This document shows positions 27,492 through 34,811 of a stretch of DNA of 64,000 nt, piece after piece. Both the position numbers and the translations under genes were made by a program. This DNA is from Geomonas propionica (GTDB lineage Bacteria > Desulfobacterota > Desulfuromonadia > Geobacterales > Geobacteraceae): positions 62,001 to 126,000 of the forward strand of contig NZ_JAEMHK010000003.1 of assembly GCF_016458235.1 (NCBI RefSeq). Direction: 5' to 3'. The notes under the pieces were generated by a model, which had not been told where the DNA came from, searched no databases, and worked only from the letters and a program-made list of their open reading frames with translations. Within the stretch, counting starts at the first letter, position 1, and the number at the start of each line of letters is the position of its first letter.

Positions 27492-27923
27492 TTAGCGCTC
27501 GGGGGGGTAGATGTCGTGCTCCTCCAGCCAGTGCGCAGCGCGGTCGGTGAGAAAGGCCTCCCGGATCGCCTGAAAGTGCTCCTGTTCCTCCTGGTAGAAG
27601 GAGAGGATCTCGTGCAGCCTGCCGTGGGACTGCTGCCCGCTGAAGGCCCGCGTCAGCATCGCCTTGAGCCCCTCGTTGGTGAGCCGCTGGATGAAGGCGT
27701 GCACCAGTTGGCGCTCCTGCCCGTAGTCGAAGGGGGGGATCTCGAGGAAACGCTCCTCCTGGGAGGCTACTTCATCCCAGAACGTTTCGTCTTCGTACTC
27801 GGCAGGAACCGAAAAAACCTCGCCCGTCTCGCGGTCCAGAAAGAAGATCAGATCCTGGTCGTTGTTCTCGAAAGCCTCCATCAGGTCTTCCCAGACGATT
27901 TCCAGGTTGCGTAGTGCGTGCAT
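27492..27923 (-). CDS. UPF0158-family protein
   Basis: A 143-residue soluble, strongly acidic protein. The pattern LEIVWEDLMEAFENNDQD, FFLDRETGEVF, then IPPFDYGQERQLVHAFIQRL and HWLEEHDI matches UPF0158, a family of uncharacterised bacterial proteins. No catalytic residues are known. The start at 27923 has AGAGG 5 bases upstream; the longer frame to 28844 is an antisense shadow over lpxH and is rejected. It is divergent from lpxH across about 105 bases that contain an AGGTTA tandem repeat. Confidence 0.75.
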   Translation of the reverse strand: MHALRNLEIVWEDLMEAFENNDQDLIFFLDRETGEVFSVPAEYEDETFWDEVASQEERFLEIPPFDYGQERQLVHAFIQRLTNEGLKAMLTRAFSGQQSHGRLHEILSFYQEEQEHFQAIREAFLTDRAAHWLEEHDIYPPER

Positions 27924-27940
27924 CGGTACCTCTTGGAAAC

Positions 27941-27964
27941 AGGTTAAGGTTAAGGTTGAGGTCG
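27941..27964. repeat. AGGTTA hexamer tandem repeat
   Basis: Four phased units AGGTTA, AGGTTA, AGGTTG, AGGTCG lie in the region between the UPF0158 gene and lpxH. Confidence 0.8.
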
Positions 27965-27993
27965 AGATGGAAGGTCCGCCCGTGCCTGTTCCC

Positions 27994-28022
27994 TTTACCA
28001 ACTCCGTATTTTTGTATATATT
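27994..28022 (+). promoter_or_regulatory. Sigma-70 promoter of lpxH, apparently leaderless
   Basis: TTTACC, 17 bases, then TATATT. The -10 box ends only 6 bases before the ATG at 28029, so transcription would begin at or next to the start codon. Confidence 0.6.
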
Positions 28023-28028
28023 GCGCAA

Positions 28029-28742
28029 ATGCGCAAGATTTTCATCGCCGACGCCCACCTCAGGAGCCCGCAGGACCGGAACTACCAGACCCTGGTCCGT
28101 TTCCTGGACACGCTCCCCGCAGACACCGACACCCTTTATCTGCTGGGGGACATCTTCGAGTTCTGGATCGGAAATCCGCAGCCGGTGTACGGGCATTATC
28201 GCGAAATCGTGGAGTGTCTGAAGCGGGTGAGGGCGCGCGGGGTGCGCATCGTCTACTTCGAGGGGAACCACGACTTCCACCTGGGGGGCTTCTTCCGAAA
28301 CGAGCTGCAGGCCGAGGTCCATCCCGGCGGCGCCGAAACGGAGATCGGAGGGAGGAAGGTCTGCCTGTGCCACGGGGACCAGGTCAACCGCGCCGATTAC
28401 CACTACCGCGCCTTGCGGTTTCTGCTGCACAGCCCCCTGGTCAAGGCGCTGGTGCCGGTGTTCCCGCGCCAGATTACCGACCGGATCGCGGTCAACCTGT
28501 CGCAGCGCTCGAGCCGCCAGCACGACTCGCGCAAGAGCCGCTGGGACTACCGTCGCATCCTGGAGGGCTTCGCCCGCGAGCGCTTCGCCGCCGGGTGCGA
28601 CTTGGTGGTCACCGGGCATTTCCATCTCCCGATGGAAGTGCGGGACGGCGAGCGGGTCTTTGTCGCGCTTGGGGACTGGATCACCCACTATTCCTACGCC
28701 CAGTGGACCGAAGCGGGACTGACCCTCGAGCGCTTCGACTAG
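28029..28742 (+). CDS. lpxH: UDP-2,3-diacylglucosamine diphosphatase (LpxH-type)
   Basis: A 237-residue calcineurin-like metallophosphatase that hydrolyses UDP-2,3-diacylglucosamine to lipid X in lipid A synthesis at the inner membrane. The full metal-site series is present: FIADAHL (D8, H10), LLGDIFEFW near residue 40, FEGNHDFHLG near 78, CLCHGDQ near 113, and VVTGHFHLP near 197. Length is usual for LpxH. No ribosome site precedes the ATG; the upstream sequence is the promoter -10 box itself, so the mRNA may be leaderless. The end overlaps the convergent YkgJ-like gene by 4 bases. LpxH is the best call, though related phosphatases with other lipid substrates exist. Confidence 0.88.
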   Translation: MRKIFIADAHLRSPQDRNYQTLVRFLDTLPADTDTLYLLGDIFEFWIGNPQPVYGHYREIVECLKRVRARGVRIVYFEGNHDFHLGGFFRNELQAEVHPGGAETEIGGRKVCLCHGDQVNRADYHYRALRFLLHSPLVKALVPVFPRQITDRIAVNLSQRSSRQHDSRKSRWDYRRILEGFARERFAAGCDLVVTGHFHLPMEVRDGERVFVALGDWITHYSYAQWTEAGLTLERFD

Positions 28743-28975
28743 TGCGGCCGTAACCCGAAAAGCCCCAGGTAATTCTCCACCCGCTCCTGCAAGGTCGGCG
28801 CGGCGATCAGCCCGCAGATCTCGTCCGGGCGGTAGCCCCGGCACACGGCGGGGCGCTCCTCGTAGATCTGGCAGCGCTGCTCACCGGAGAGGTGGCGGCA
28901 CCGCTCCCCCAGTTTCTTTCCCAAGGCGCTGATATCCGGCGCGACGCAGCAGGTCCCGCATCCCGAACAATCCAT
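28739..28975 (-). CDS. YkgJ-family cysteine-cluster protein
   Basis: A 78-residue protein with a CxxCxxxCC cluster at the N-terminus (CSGCGTCC), followed by a spaced CRHL, CQIYEERPAVCRGYRP and C in DEIC. This is the zinc- or iron-chelating pattern of the YkgJ (CxxCxxCC) family, whose function is unknown. A GTG at 28981 directly abutting the PBP stop codon is an alternative start adding two residues; the ATG at 28975 is preferred for its better-spaced AGG. It follows the penicillin-binding protein gene directly and is likely coupled to it. It overlaps the end of convergent lpxH by 4 bases. Confidence 0.8.
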   Translation of the reverse strand: MDCSGCGTCCVAPDISALGKKLGERCRHLSGEQRCQIYEERPAVCRGYRPDEICGLIAAPTLQERVENYLGLFGLRPH

Positions 28976-28981
28976 CTTCAC

Positions 28982-30319
28982 CTACCTGAAGAACGCCTCC
29001 AGGGCCTGTTCGCCCACGGAGGTCGCCTTGATGCGCCACTTGTTCTCGTTGATGACCAGCGCGGCCAGCGCGATCTGCGGGTCCTCCATCGGGGCATAGG
29101 CGGCGAACCAGCTGTAGTGCCCGGCGGGATCGGTACCGTCGATGGAACCGGTCTTGGCGGCGATCCGGACCGAGGCGAGCATCCTTCTCCCCCTGCGGTC
29201 GTGGAAGGCGCGACGGGAGGTGCCGCTCTCCACGGTGGTGGCGAGCATGTGCGCCAGGGCGCCGGCTGTCTGCGGCGTCATCACGGTGCGCAGCACCTGC
29301 GGCTTCTGGGCGAACACCACGTTCCCCTTGGCGTCGCGGATCTCGCTGGCGAGCGACGGCGCCATCATCACGCCACCGTTGGCCACCGTGGCCATGATGG
29401 CGGCGGCATGGAACGGGGAAATCTTGACCTCGCGGTTCAGGCCCGCGCCCATGCGCATCAGTTCGTCGACGGTGCCGGGAACGGGGGCGGTGCTGGCAAA
29501 GATCGGCGAGCCGGGGACGATGGCCTGGTTGAAGCCGTACCTGCCGGCGTATAAGAGCAGCGGGTCGCGCCCGACCACTTCGCCGGCCAGGCGGCCGTAC
29601 ACCGGGTTCACCGATTTGCCCATGGCGAGCGACAGCGGCATCTGCTGGTTGCCGCGGCCGGGCCTCACGCGCCAGTATTTCGGGCTCTCCGAGGTGAGCT
29701 TGCCGTTGAAGGCGAACATGGTGTCCGGCCCCACCTTCTTCTCTTCCAGGGCCGCCGTGGCGGTGACGATCTTAAACAGCGACGCCATGGGGTAGAGGTG
29801 GTAGTTGGCGCCCTTTTCCCATCCCGGTTGGGACGAGGAATGCGAGACGGCGGCGAGGATGCGCCCGGTCTTGGGTTCGAGGGCGACAAAGAGGCCGTAG
29901 GGAACCTTGTAGTCGCTGAACAGTTTCTCGATCTTCTTCTGCACCTCTTCATCGATGCCGTAGATCACCTGGCCGCCCTGCGGCAGGGGAGCCGTGAACT
30001 TCCCCCCCTGTACCTTGGCGTTGGAGTAGGCGTCGGCGGCAAGTTTGAAGGCGCTGCCCTGGTCGAGCTTGGAAAGGGACACCGCGGCCTGGACTTCAGC
30101 CGCTGGTGCGCTCTTGGCGCGGGGAGATCCGAAGAGGGAGATCAGTGGGTAGGAGGCGAGCAAAAGCGCGATGGCGGGCAGGATGATCTTGAGCTTCTGC
30201 CTCTGCGGCTTGGTCTCCTCGATCTGCGGAAGAAAGATGTTGCGCCCTTCCTGCGCCTTTGCCTTGCGGAATCGTCTGCTGCGTTTTTTTTCTTTGTCGA
30301 TGTCTTTTAAATCTTGCAT
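28982..30319 (-). CDS. Penicillin-binding transpeptidase-domain protein
   Basis: A 445-residue protein with a cytoplasmic basic head, one membrane segment (about residues 44-63), a linker, and a class-B-like transpeptidase domain. The three active-site motifs are visible: SLFK (SxxK, near residue 180), SVN (SxN, near 235) and KTGS (near 392). It should cross-link peptidoglycan or act as a related serine acyltransferase on the periplasmic side. It lacks the large N-terminal dimerisation module of FtsI and PBP2, so it is a short form with unknown morphological role. It is the first gene of a pair with the YkgJ-like gene. The YihY gene lies 33 bases upstream on the same strand. Confidence 0.88.
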   Translation of the reverse strand: MQDLKDIDKEKKRSRRFRKAKAQEGRNIFLPQIEETKPQRQKLKIILPAIALLLASYPLISLFGSPRAKSAPAAEVQAAVSLSKLDQGSAFKLAADAYSNAKVQGGKFTAPLPQGGQVIYGIDEEVQKKIEKLFSDYKVPYGLFVALEPKTGRILAAVSHSSSQPGWEKGANYHLYPMASLFKIVTATAALEEKKVGPDTMFAFNGKLTSESPKYWRVRPGRGNQQMPLSLAMGKSVNPVYGRLAGEVVGRDPLLLYAGRYGFNQAIVPGSPIFASTAPVPGTVDELMRMGAGLNREVKISPFHAAAIMATVANGGVMMAPSLASEIRDAKGNVVFAQKPQVLRTVMTPQTAGALAHMLATTVESGTSRRAFHDRRGRRMLASVRIAAKTGSIDGTDPAGHYSWFAAYAPMEDPQIALAALVINENKWRIKATSVGEQALEAFFR

Positions 30320-30352
30320 ATCCCGCTTCTGGCCGTCAGTTTAATCGGGCCA

Positions 30353-31696
30353 CTATATGTCAACTGCGTCCCCTTTGTCAACGCCGCGGGGGCGCATTTC
30401 CGGGAAGGCGAGATCCTTTAGTGTGACCCCTCCCAGCGCGGCCGTTACCGCCTGTTCCGACTCGTCCAAAAGCCCGCAGGCCAGCTCTTCGCCGGCGATG
30501 GCGGCCGAGGCGCCGCGCCTTCTCAGCGAGAGGAGTACCTCGGCAATGGAGACCTGGTCCAGATCGCGTGCGGGGTAGTAGCTGCCGCGCCCCTCGCCGG
30601 CAATCACGACAAAACCCTCGTCGCGCAGGTGCTCCAGCGTATGGCGCACGATGCGCAGCGGGACCCCCAGCTTCGCGGCCAGGTGGTTTTCTCCCCAGGC
30701 CGGTTCGCCGCGGTAGAACGCGTCCGCTATGTGGCGCAGCGCCGCCAGCGCCACCAGTTCCCGCAACTCGTGGCTGATCTCGCGCCCGCGGATGTCGCGC
30801 CGGAAGGTACCGCGGTTTTGGTGCGCCGCGACCACTTCCATCCCGAACAGGACGATGATCCAGCTCACGTAGATCCAGACCATAAGGATGGGGAGCGCGG
30901 CCAGGGTGCCGTAGATGGCGTTGTAGTTGCCGGCGCCGACCTGGAAGTGGATATAGCCCCACTGCGCGAACTGCCAGAGCGTGCCGGCAAGCACGGCCCC
31001 GATCAGCGCCGAATCGAAGCGGACCCGGGTGTTGGGCATGAAGACGTACAGGAGGAAAATGGCGATCCAGACCACGATGTACGGGGTGAGCCCCAGGGTG
31101 AACAGGAACAGGTCCCCCAGGTAGGTCCACTCCATGATCCAGCCGGTGAGCCACTTGCTCGACAGCGTGGTGGTGATGCTGGTGGCCGCCAAAAGCAGCA
31201 GCGGCGCGCTGATCAGGACGCTTAGGTAGTCGCTGAACTTCCTGTAGAAGGTGCGCGTCTCCGGCACCCCCCAGATCACGTTGAAGGCGTCCTCGATGCT
31301 GCCGAGCATGCTGATGGCGGTGAACAAAAGCGCCGCCAGGCCTATGGCGCCCACCGAACCCATATTGGTGTTGCCGATGTAGGAGATGACCCGGTTCACC
31401 ACCTCCTCGTTGCCGGCGGTCACCTGCTTCAGGATCAGGGGGACCAGGCGGTTCTGGGCGCCCAAACCCTTCAGCACGGAAAAGGCGAGGGCGAGCAGCG
31501 GCACCAGGGACAAGAGCGTCGTGAAGGAGAGGGCCGTGGCGCGCAACAGGGCGTTGTTGGCCATGAAGTTGGAGAAGGCGAAGCTCGCGAACTGCAAAAG
31601 CCTCAGGCCCTTCCCCTTCGCGCCGCCGATGGCTGCCGGGTCGTACTCCCAGATGAGGCCGGGGGAGAACTTCTTTTTACCGTTACTGTCGTTCAT
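30353..31696 (-). CDS. YihY/BrkB-family membrane protein with C-terminal winged-helix domain
   Basis: A protein of 447 residues from ATG 31696 (457 from a GTG at 31726). The N-terminal 290 residues form the YihY/BrkB domain with about six membrane helices; marks are ALSFTTLLSLVPLLA near residue 65 and GTLAALPILMVWIYVSWIIVLFG near 265. After a charged linker, residues 310-440 form a winged-helix-like region (LAAKLGVPLRIVRHTLEHLRDEGFV) resembling the Rrf2-type domain found fused to YihY in several lineages. The name ribonuclease BN for this family is an old error. Function is unknown; roles in envelope integrity or transport are proposed. Neither start has a good ribosome site. Confidence 0.85.
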   Translation of the reverse strand: MNDSNGKKKFSPGLIWEYDPAAIGGAKGKGLRLLQFASFAFSNFMANNALLRATALSFTTLLSLVPLLALAFSVLKGLGAQNRLVPLILKQVTAGNEEVVNRVISYIGNTNMGSVGAIGLAALLFTAISMLGSIEDAFNVIWGVPETRTFYRKFSDYLSVLISAPLLLLAATSITTTLSSKWLTGWIMEWTYLGDLFLFTLGLTPYIVVWIAIFLLYVFMPNTRVRFDSALIGAVLAGTLWQFAQWGYIHFQVGAGNYNAIYGTLAALPILMVWIYVSWIIVLFGMEVVAAHQNRGTFRRDIRGREISHELRELVALAALRHIADAFYRGEPAWGENHLAAKLGVPLRIVRHTLEHLRDEGFVVIAGEGRGSYYPARDLDQVSIAEVLLSLRRRGASAAIAGEELACGLLDESEQAVTAALGGVTLKDLAFPEMRPRGVDKGDAVDI

Positions 31697-31754
31697 ATGC
31701 TGTGGCACCACTGCTGCTCGCGGCACTGGGTCCGCCGGGGACCGTACCGGAAAG

Positions 31755-31782
31755 AAAAAAAGCCCACCTTTGGTGGGCTTTC
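31755..31782 (-). terminator. Intrinsic terminator after the YtxH gene
   Basis: AAAGCCCACC / GGTGGGCTTT with loop TTT, followed on the minus strand by a run of T residues. It ends the DUF948-YtxH unit, 19 bases after the stop codon. Confidence 0.88.
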
Positions 31783-31800
31783 GTGCTGGGGGACTGGCGC

Positions 31801-32112
31801 TTAGACCTCGCTCTTCTTTTCCCGTTCCCGCTCCATCGCCTCTTTGCCGGCCTCTATGGCCGAGGAGATGATGTTCTTCTTCTCCAGCACCAGGTCTTTA
31901 CCGTCCTCGTAGCTGGTCCTGATCTTGTCCTGCGCCTCGCTGGCGTATTCCTTGATCTTGTCGACGGCGTCGTCGGCCAGATCCTTGATCTTGCCGCGCA
32001 GCTCTTCGCCGGTATTGGGCGCGAGCAACAGGGCTGCACCTATTCCGACGGCAGCACCGGCCAGGAAGGAAAGCAGCATGGTACCGGTTCCGATATCTTT
32101 ATCTTTTGACAT
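31801..32112 (-). CDS. YtxH-domain protein
   Basis: A 103-residue protein with an N-terminal membrane segment rich in Gly and Ala (LLSFLAGAAVGIGAALLLAPNTGEELR), the YtxH signature, followed by a long charged helix likely to form a coiled coil. YtxH proteins are linked to general stress responses in Firmicutes, and occur widely as small envelope proteins of unknown role. GGGGGTGACGCC precedes the ATG, and the gene starts 4 bases after the DUF948 gene ends, so they are coupled. YtxH and DUF948 neighbours are a recurrent pair, which suggests a shared function at the membrane. Confidence 0.85.
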   Translation of the reverse strand: MSKDKDIGTGTMLLSFLAGAAVGIGAALLLAPNTGEELRGKIKDLADDAVDKIKEYASEAQDKIRTSYEDGKDLVLEKKNIISSAIEAGKEAMEREREKKSEV

Positions 32113-32116
32113 GGCG

Positions 32117-32512
32117 TCACCCCCTAATTTTGGATTTGATTATTCTATCAGCAATATACTTGCCTGCAACCTTGGCCCCCGTCATCCAGACCGGGGCGTT
32201 GGCCACAATGTCAGTGGCGATGCCTAATACCTTGTTGATCATGCGTATGTTGTGTCCGGCGTGACCGAGCTCGCTCAATAGCATGTTCACGCCATCCGCG
32301 TTGGCGGCAGCGGCACCGGTAACGACCTGAACATCAGACACCGTGTCGCGCAGTTCCTTGACCAGCGGCGTCACTTCCTTTTGCAACAGGTCCGCGGCGT
32401 CCTGCAGGGCCAGTGCGGCCTTTTTTATTTCAGTGAGGACCGGAACGAGGCACAGCGCCAGTATCACGAGGGTCAGCGCCGTCACTGCCGAGGTTATCTG
32501 TAGAAAAAGCAT
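32117..32512 (-). CDS. DUF948-type membrane-anchored coiled-coil protein
   Basis: A 131-residue protein with one N-terminal membrane helix (ITSAVTALTLVILALCLVPVL) and a long amphipathic helix (EIKKAALALQDAADLLQKEVTPLVKELRDTVSDV), the arrangement of DUF948. This family resembles methyl-accepting-type coiled coils and is usually next to a YtxH gene, as here. Function is unknown. GGAGG lies upstream of the start. The pair probably forms one transcript ending at the terminator at 31755. Confidence 0.8.
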   Translation of the reverse strand: MLFLQITSAVTALTLVILALCLVPVLTEIKKAALALQDAADLLQKEVTPLVKELRDTVSDVQVVTGAAAANADGVNMLLSELGHAGHNIRMINKVLGIATDIVANAPVWMTGAKVAGKYIADRIIKSKIRG

Positions 32513-32570
32513 GCGATCCTCCTGGTGCTACGCGAACTGGTTGTCAAAGGGTTGAAAACAGGGGAGGGGC

Positions 32571-32604
32571 AAAAAGGTCGGGGAGGCCGCTAAGGCCTCC
32601 CCGA
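32571..32604 (-). terminator. Intrinsic terminator of the cytochrome gene
   Basis: A perfect 11-bp stem (TCGGGGAGGCC / GGCCTCCCCGA, loop GCTAA), then TTTTT on the minus strand, 16 bases after the stop codon. Confidence 0.9.
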
Positions 32605-32620
32605 TGCGCTGCAGGAGTAA

Positions 32621-33493
32621 CTACTTCTTCTTGGCCGGTTTGGCCGGAGCTGCCGGCTTGGCCGGGGCTGCAGCCGGAGCTGCTGCCGGGGCTGCTGCGT
32701 CACCCCAACGGTTCAGGTCGTGTGCGATGCTGTGGCACTCGCCGCATTTCGGGAATTTCGCCATGATGGCGGCCGGGTGCGGTTTGACGTGGCACTGGGT
32801 GCACTGCGGAACCATCTTGTGCTTAGCCTGGTGGCAGTAGACGCAGGCGAGCTTGCTGTGCTTCGCGGTGCTCGAGGTCAGCAGCTTGTAGGCCTTGCTG
32901 TGGCAGGCGGCGCAGAATTTCGACGGGGTGTCGGACTTGTAGGTCACGTCAGCCGGCTTGTGGGCCTGGTGGCAGACTTTGCAGTCTTTCTGGACGATCT
33001 CGTTGGAGTGCGACTTGTGGCACTGGGTGCAGTCCGGAATACGGCCGTGCACGTTGTGGCAGAAGGAGCAGTTGAGGGCGGAGTGCTTGCTCTTGAAGGA
33101 GCGCAGCTGCTCGATCTGGCCGGTATGGCAGGTCAGGCACGGGTCGGTGACGTTGTTGCCGAACTTGATGACCTTCGGAGTATGGGGGTTGGAGTGGCAG
33201 CCGAGGCAGCCCTGGAGCTTGAAGTGCGGCTTGCCTTCGTGGCACTGGCTGCACTGCGGGATCGGCTTCTTAACCTTGGGCGGGTGCCCGACGTGACAGT
33301 CCTGGCAGGAAACCTCGGTTTTGTGCTTGCCGCCGGCAGCTGCGATATCCTTGGGCGGCTGCTCATGACACTTCACGCAGTCCGCGCTGGTCAGCACCGC
33401 CGTAGGTTGTGCAGGACCGGCAGCGGCAGCGGTTCCCACAAATGCGAACAGCGCCAGGGCCGATACAAGGTTGAAAAGTTTTGCTACTCTCAT
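32621..33493 (-). CDS. Periplasmic dodecahaem c-type cytochrome
   Basis: A 290-residue exported protein. Residues 1-25 are a signal peptide ending AAAAGPA. The mature part contains twelve CxxCH haem sites (CVKCH, CQDCH, CSQCH, CLGCH, CLTCH, CSFCH, CTQCH, CKVCH, CAACH, CVYCH, CTQCH, CGECH) spaced about every 15-25 residues, with extra histidines for bis-His ligation. The tail is a low-complexity Ala/Pro/Lys stretch of about 30 residues. It probably shuttles electrons across the periplasm between inner-membrane quinol oxidases and outer-membrane conduits during metal or electrode reduction. AGGAGG precedes the start and a good sigma-70 promoter lies 50-75 bases upstream. It is a single-gene unit with its own terminator. 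Confidence 0.95.
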   Translation of the reverse strand: MRVAKLFNLVSALALFAFVGTAAAAGPAQPTAVLTSADCVKCHEQPPKDIAAAGGKHKTEVSCQDCHVGHPPKVKKPIPQCSQCHEGKPHFKLQGCLGCHSNPHTPKVIKFGNNVTDPCLTCHTGQIEQLRSFKSKHSALNCSFCHNVHGRIPDCTQCHKSHSNEIVQKDCKVCHQAHKPADVTYKSDTPSKFCAACHSKAYKLLTSSTAKHSKLACVYCHQAKHKMVPQCTQCHVKPHPAAIMAKFPKCGECHSIAHDLNRWGDAAAPAAAPAAAPAKPAAPAKPAKKK

Positions 33494-33539
33494 TGCCCCC
33501 TCCTTGGTATTAAAACAGAGTTAATTTTAAGCATGGATT

Positions 33540-33567
33540 TATATAACGTCTTGAGGTGAATTGTCAA
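33540..33567 (-). promoter_or_regulatory. Sigma-70 promoter of the dodecahaem cytochrome gene
   Basis: On the minus strand TTGACA, 16 bases, then TATATA. The -35 box is perfect. It leaves a leader of about 40 bases before the start codon. Confidence 0.7.
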
Positions 33568-33764
33568 GGGTTTAGGCACTAAAGCGGACCCTTTGATCAA
33601 GCATCTGTGCCTCACTAACTACAGTCCATCCTGATCGATAACTGCCAAGGTAACATCGGGGGAAACGGTGACAAAGAGAGAGGCGTGGATAAAGAACCAG
33701 CATAGCGAGCTTTTACATTGGTTCTCGAACTGAAGTTGGTGATTGTGCGGGGTGTAACAGTGGT

Positions 33765-33792
33765 GCGGCCTCCCCGGTGATGGGGAGGCCGC
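33765..33792 (-). terminator. Stem-loop after the substrate-binding protein gene
   Basis: GCGGCCTCCCC / GGGGAGGCCGC form a perfect 11-bp stem with a 6-base loop, 9 bases past the stop codon. No T-run follows on the minus strand, so termination may need Rho. Confidence 0.6.
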
Positions 33793-33800
33793 AGGGGAGA

Positions 33801-34619
33801 TTACTTGTCAGCGGTGATCTTGAAGGTGCGTCTAAGCGGAGTAGCGGTCTTGGGGCCGAACCACTTCTCGAAGATCTTCTTGGCTTCGCCGTTTTTCTCC
33901 ATCTCGAGCAGGGTCTTGTTCACGAAGGCAACGAAGTTCTTGTCGTCCTTGCGCATGCCAAGGCCGTAGGGCTCCTCGGAGATCTGCAGGTTGGGGATCT
34001 CGAACTTGTTCTTGTTGGGAGCCTTGCCCAGGATGCCGGCGAGGATGGACTCGTCGGTGGTGACTGCCGCGACCTTACCCTGCTGCAGCGCCAGGAAGGC
34101 CTGCGGGTAATCGTCGAAGGAGAGCACGGTGGCGGTGGGGATCGCCTTGGCCACGTTCTGCTCCGAGGTGGAGCCTTTGGCAGTGCCGATCTTCTTCCCT
34201 TCCAGGTCCTTCAGGCTCTTAACCGCTCCCTTCTTGGTGATGAACTTTTGCCCGGTCAGGAAGTAGGTGTGGCTGAAGTCGATCTGCTTGGCGCGCTCCG
34301 GGTTTTTGGTCATGGTGGCGGCGATGATGTCGATGTTGCCTTCCATGAGCTGCGGCATGCGCGAAGCAGAGGTGACCGGCTTCAGTTCCAGCTTCACGCC
34401 CAGTTTCTTGGCGATGTACTTGCAGAAATCGATGTCGTAGCCGACGATCTCGCGGGTCTTCTCGTCCACGTAGCCAAACGGGGGGAGCGAGTCCTTCACC
34501 CCTGCCACGAGGACCCCTTTCTTCTTCACTTCGGCCAGGGTGTCCCCGGCTGCCAGCGCGGCGTGAGCCATGATGCCAACCAGGGCAAAAGCAGCAAACA
34601 GCGTCCACAGTTTCTTCAT
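33801..34619 (-). CDS. Polar amino acid ABC transporter, periplasmic substrate-binding protein
   Basis: A 272-residue SBP family 3 protein. Residues 1-23 form a signal peptide (ending AALAAGD). The mature protein has GVLVAGVKDSLPPFGYVDEKTREIVGYDIDFCKYIAKKLGV, the typical N-terminal block, then NIDIIAATMTKNPERAKQIDFSHTYFLTGQKF and DLEGKKIGTAKGSTSE. These place it among glutamate/aspartate- and glutamine-type binding proteins (GltI/GlnH-like). The basic and acidic ligand residues fit an amino acid ligand, but which one cannot be read. The ATPase gene lies upstream on the same strand; no permease gene is present between or beside them. Confidence 0.88.
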   Translation of the reverse strand: MKKLWTLFAAFALVGIMAHAALAAGDTLAEVKKKGVLVAGVKDSLPPFGYVDEKTREIVGYDIDFCKYIAKKLGVKLELKPVTSASRMPQLMEGNIDIIAATMTKNPERAKQIDFSHTYFLTGQKFITKKGAVKSLKDLEGKKIGTAKGSTSEQNVAKAIPTATVLSFDDYPQAFLALQQGKVAAVTTDESILAGILGKAPNKNKFEIPNLQISEEPYGLGMRKDDKNFVAFVNKTLLEMEKNGEAKKIFEKWFGPKTATPLRRTFKITADK

Positions 34620-34650
34620 CAGTGTTCCTCCTTGGGAATTGAATAAAATC

Positions 34651-34800
34651 CGTTCTACGTTCTATGTTCTACGATCTAGGTTGGAAAAGCCTACGGGATT
34701 ATAGCAAAGCTTGCTATCTCTGCATCTCTGACTGGAAAAAAAGTTACAGATGGAAACAGCCGGTGCTCAACGTAGAACTTAGAACACAGAACATAGAACG
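34651..34800. repeat. Inverted pair of GTTCTAn heptamer arrays
   Basis: Positions 34651-34680 consist of 7-bp units GTTCTAC, GTTCTAT, GTTCTAC and a degenerate copy. Positions 34771-34800 hold the same units in inverse orientation (CGTAGAAC, TTAGAAC, ACAGAAC, ATAGAAC). The 30-base arms face each other across about 90 bases in the ATPase to binding-protein gap. The arms can pair as a large hairpin. Confidence 0.85.
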
Positions 34801-34811
34801 GCCGTCTGGTT

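Larger units (their letters stand above)
33494..33800. other. Intergenic region upstream of the cytochrome gene
   Basis: This 307-base region holds the cytochrome promoter (33540-33567) and the stem-loop of the next minus-strand gene (33765-33792). I looked for a c-di-GMP (GEMM) riboswitch, which often precedes cytochrome genes in such organisms, and did not find one. No further gene is seen. Confidence 0.5.

Noticed and set aside
27492-28844. 450-codon fusion of the UPF0158 protein with an upstream extension
   Set aside because: The extension is antisense to lpxH; a good ribosome site and start lie at 27923.
33494-33800. c-di-GMP riboswitch before the dodecahaem cytochrome
   Set aside because: The conserved GEMM motifs were looked for on the minus strand and are not there; the leader is only about 40 bases.
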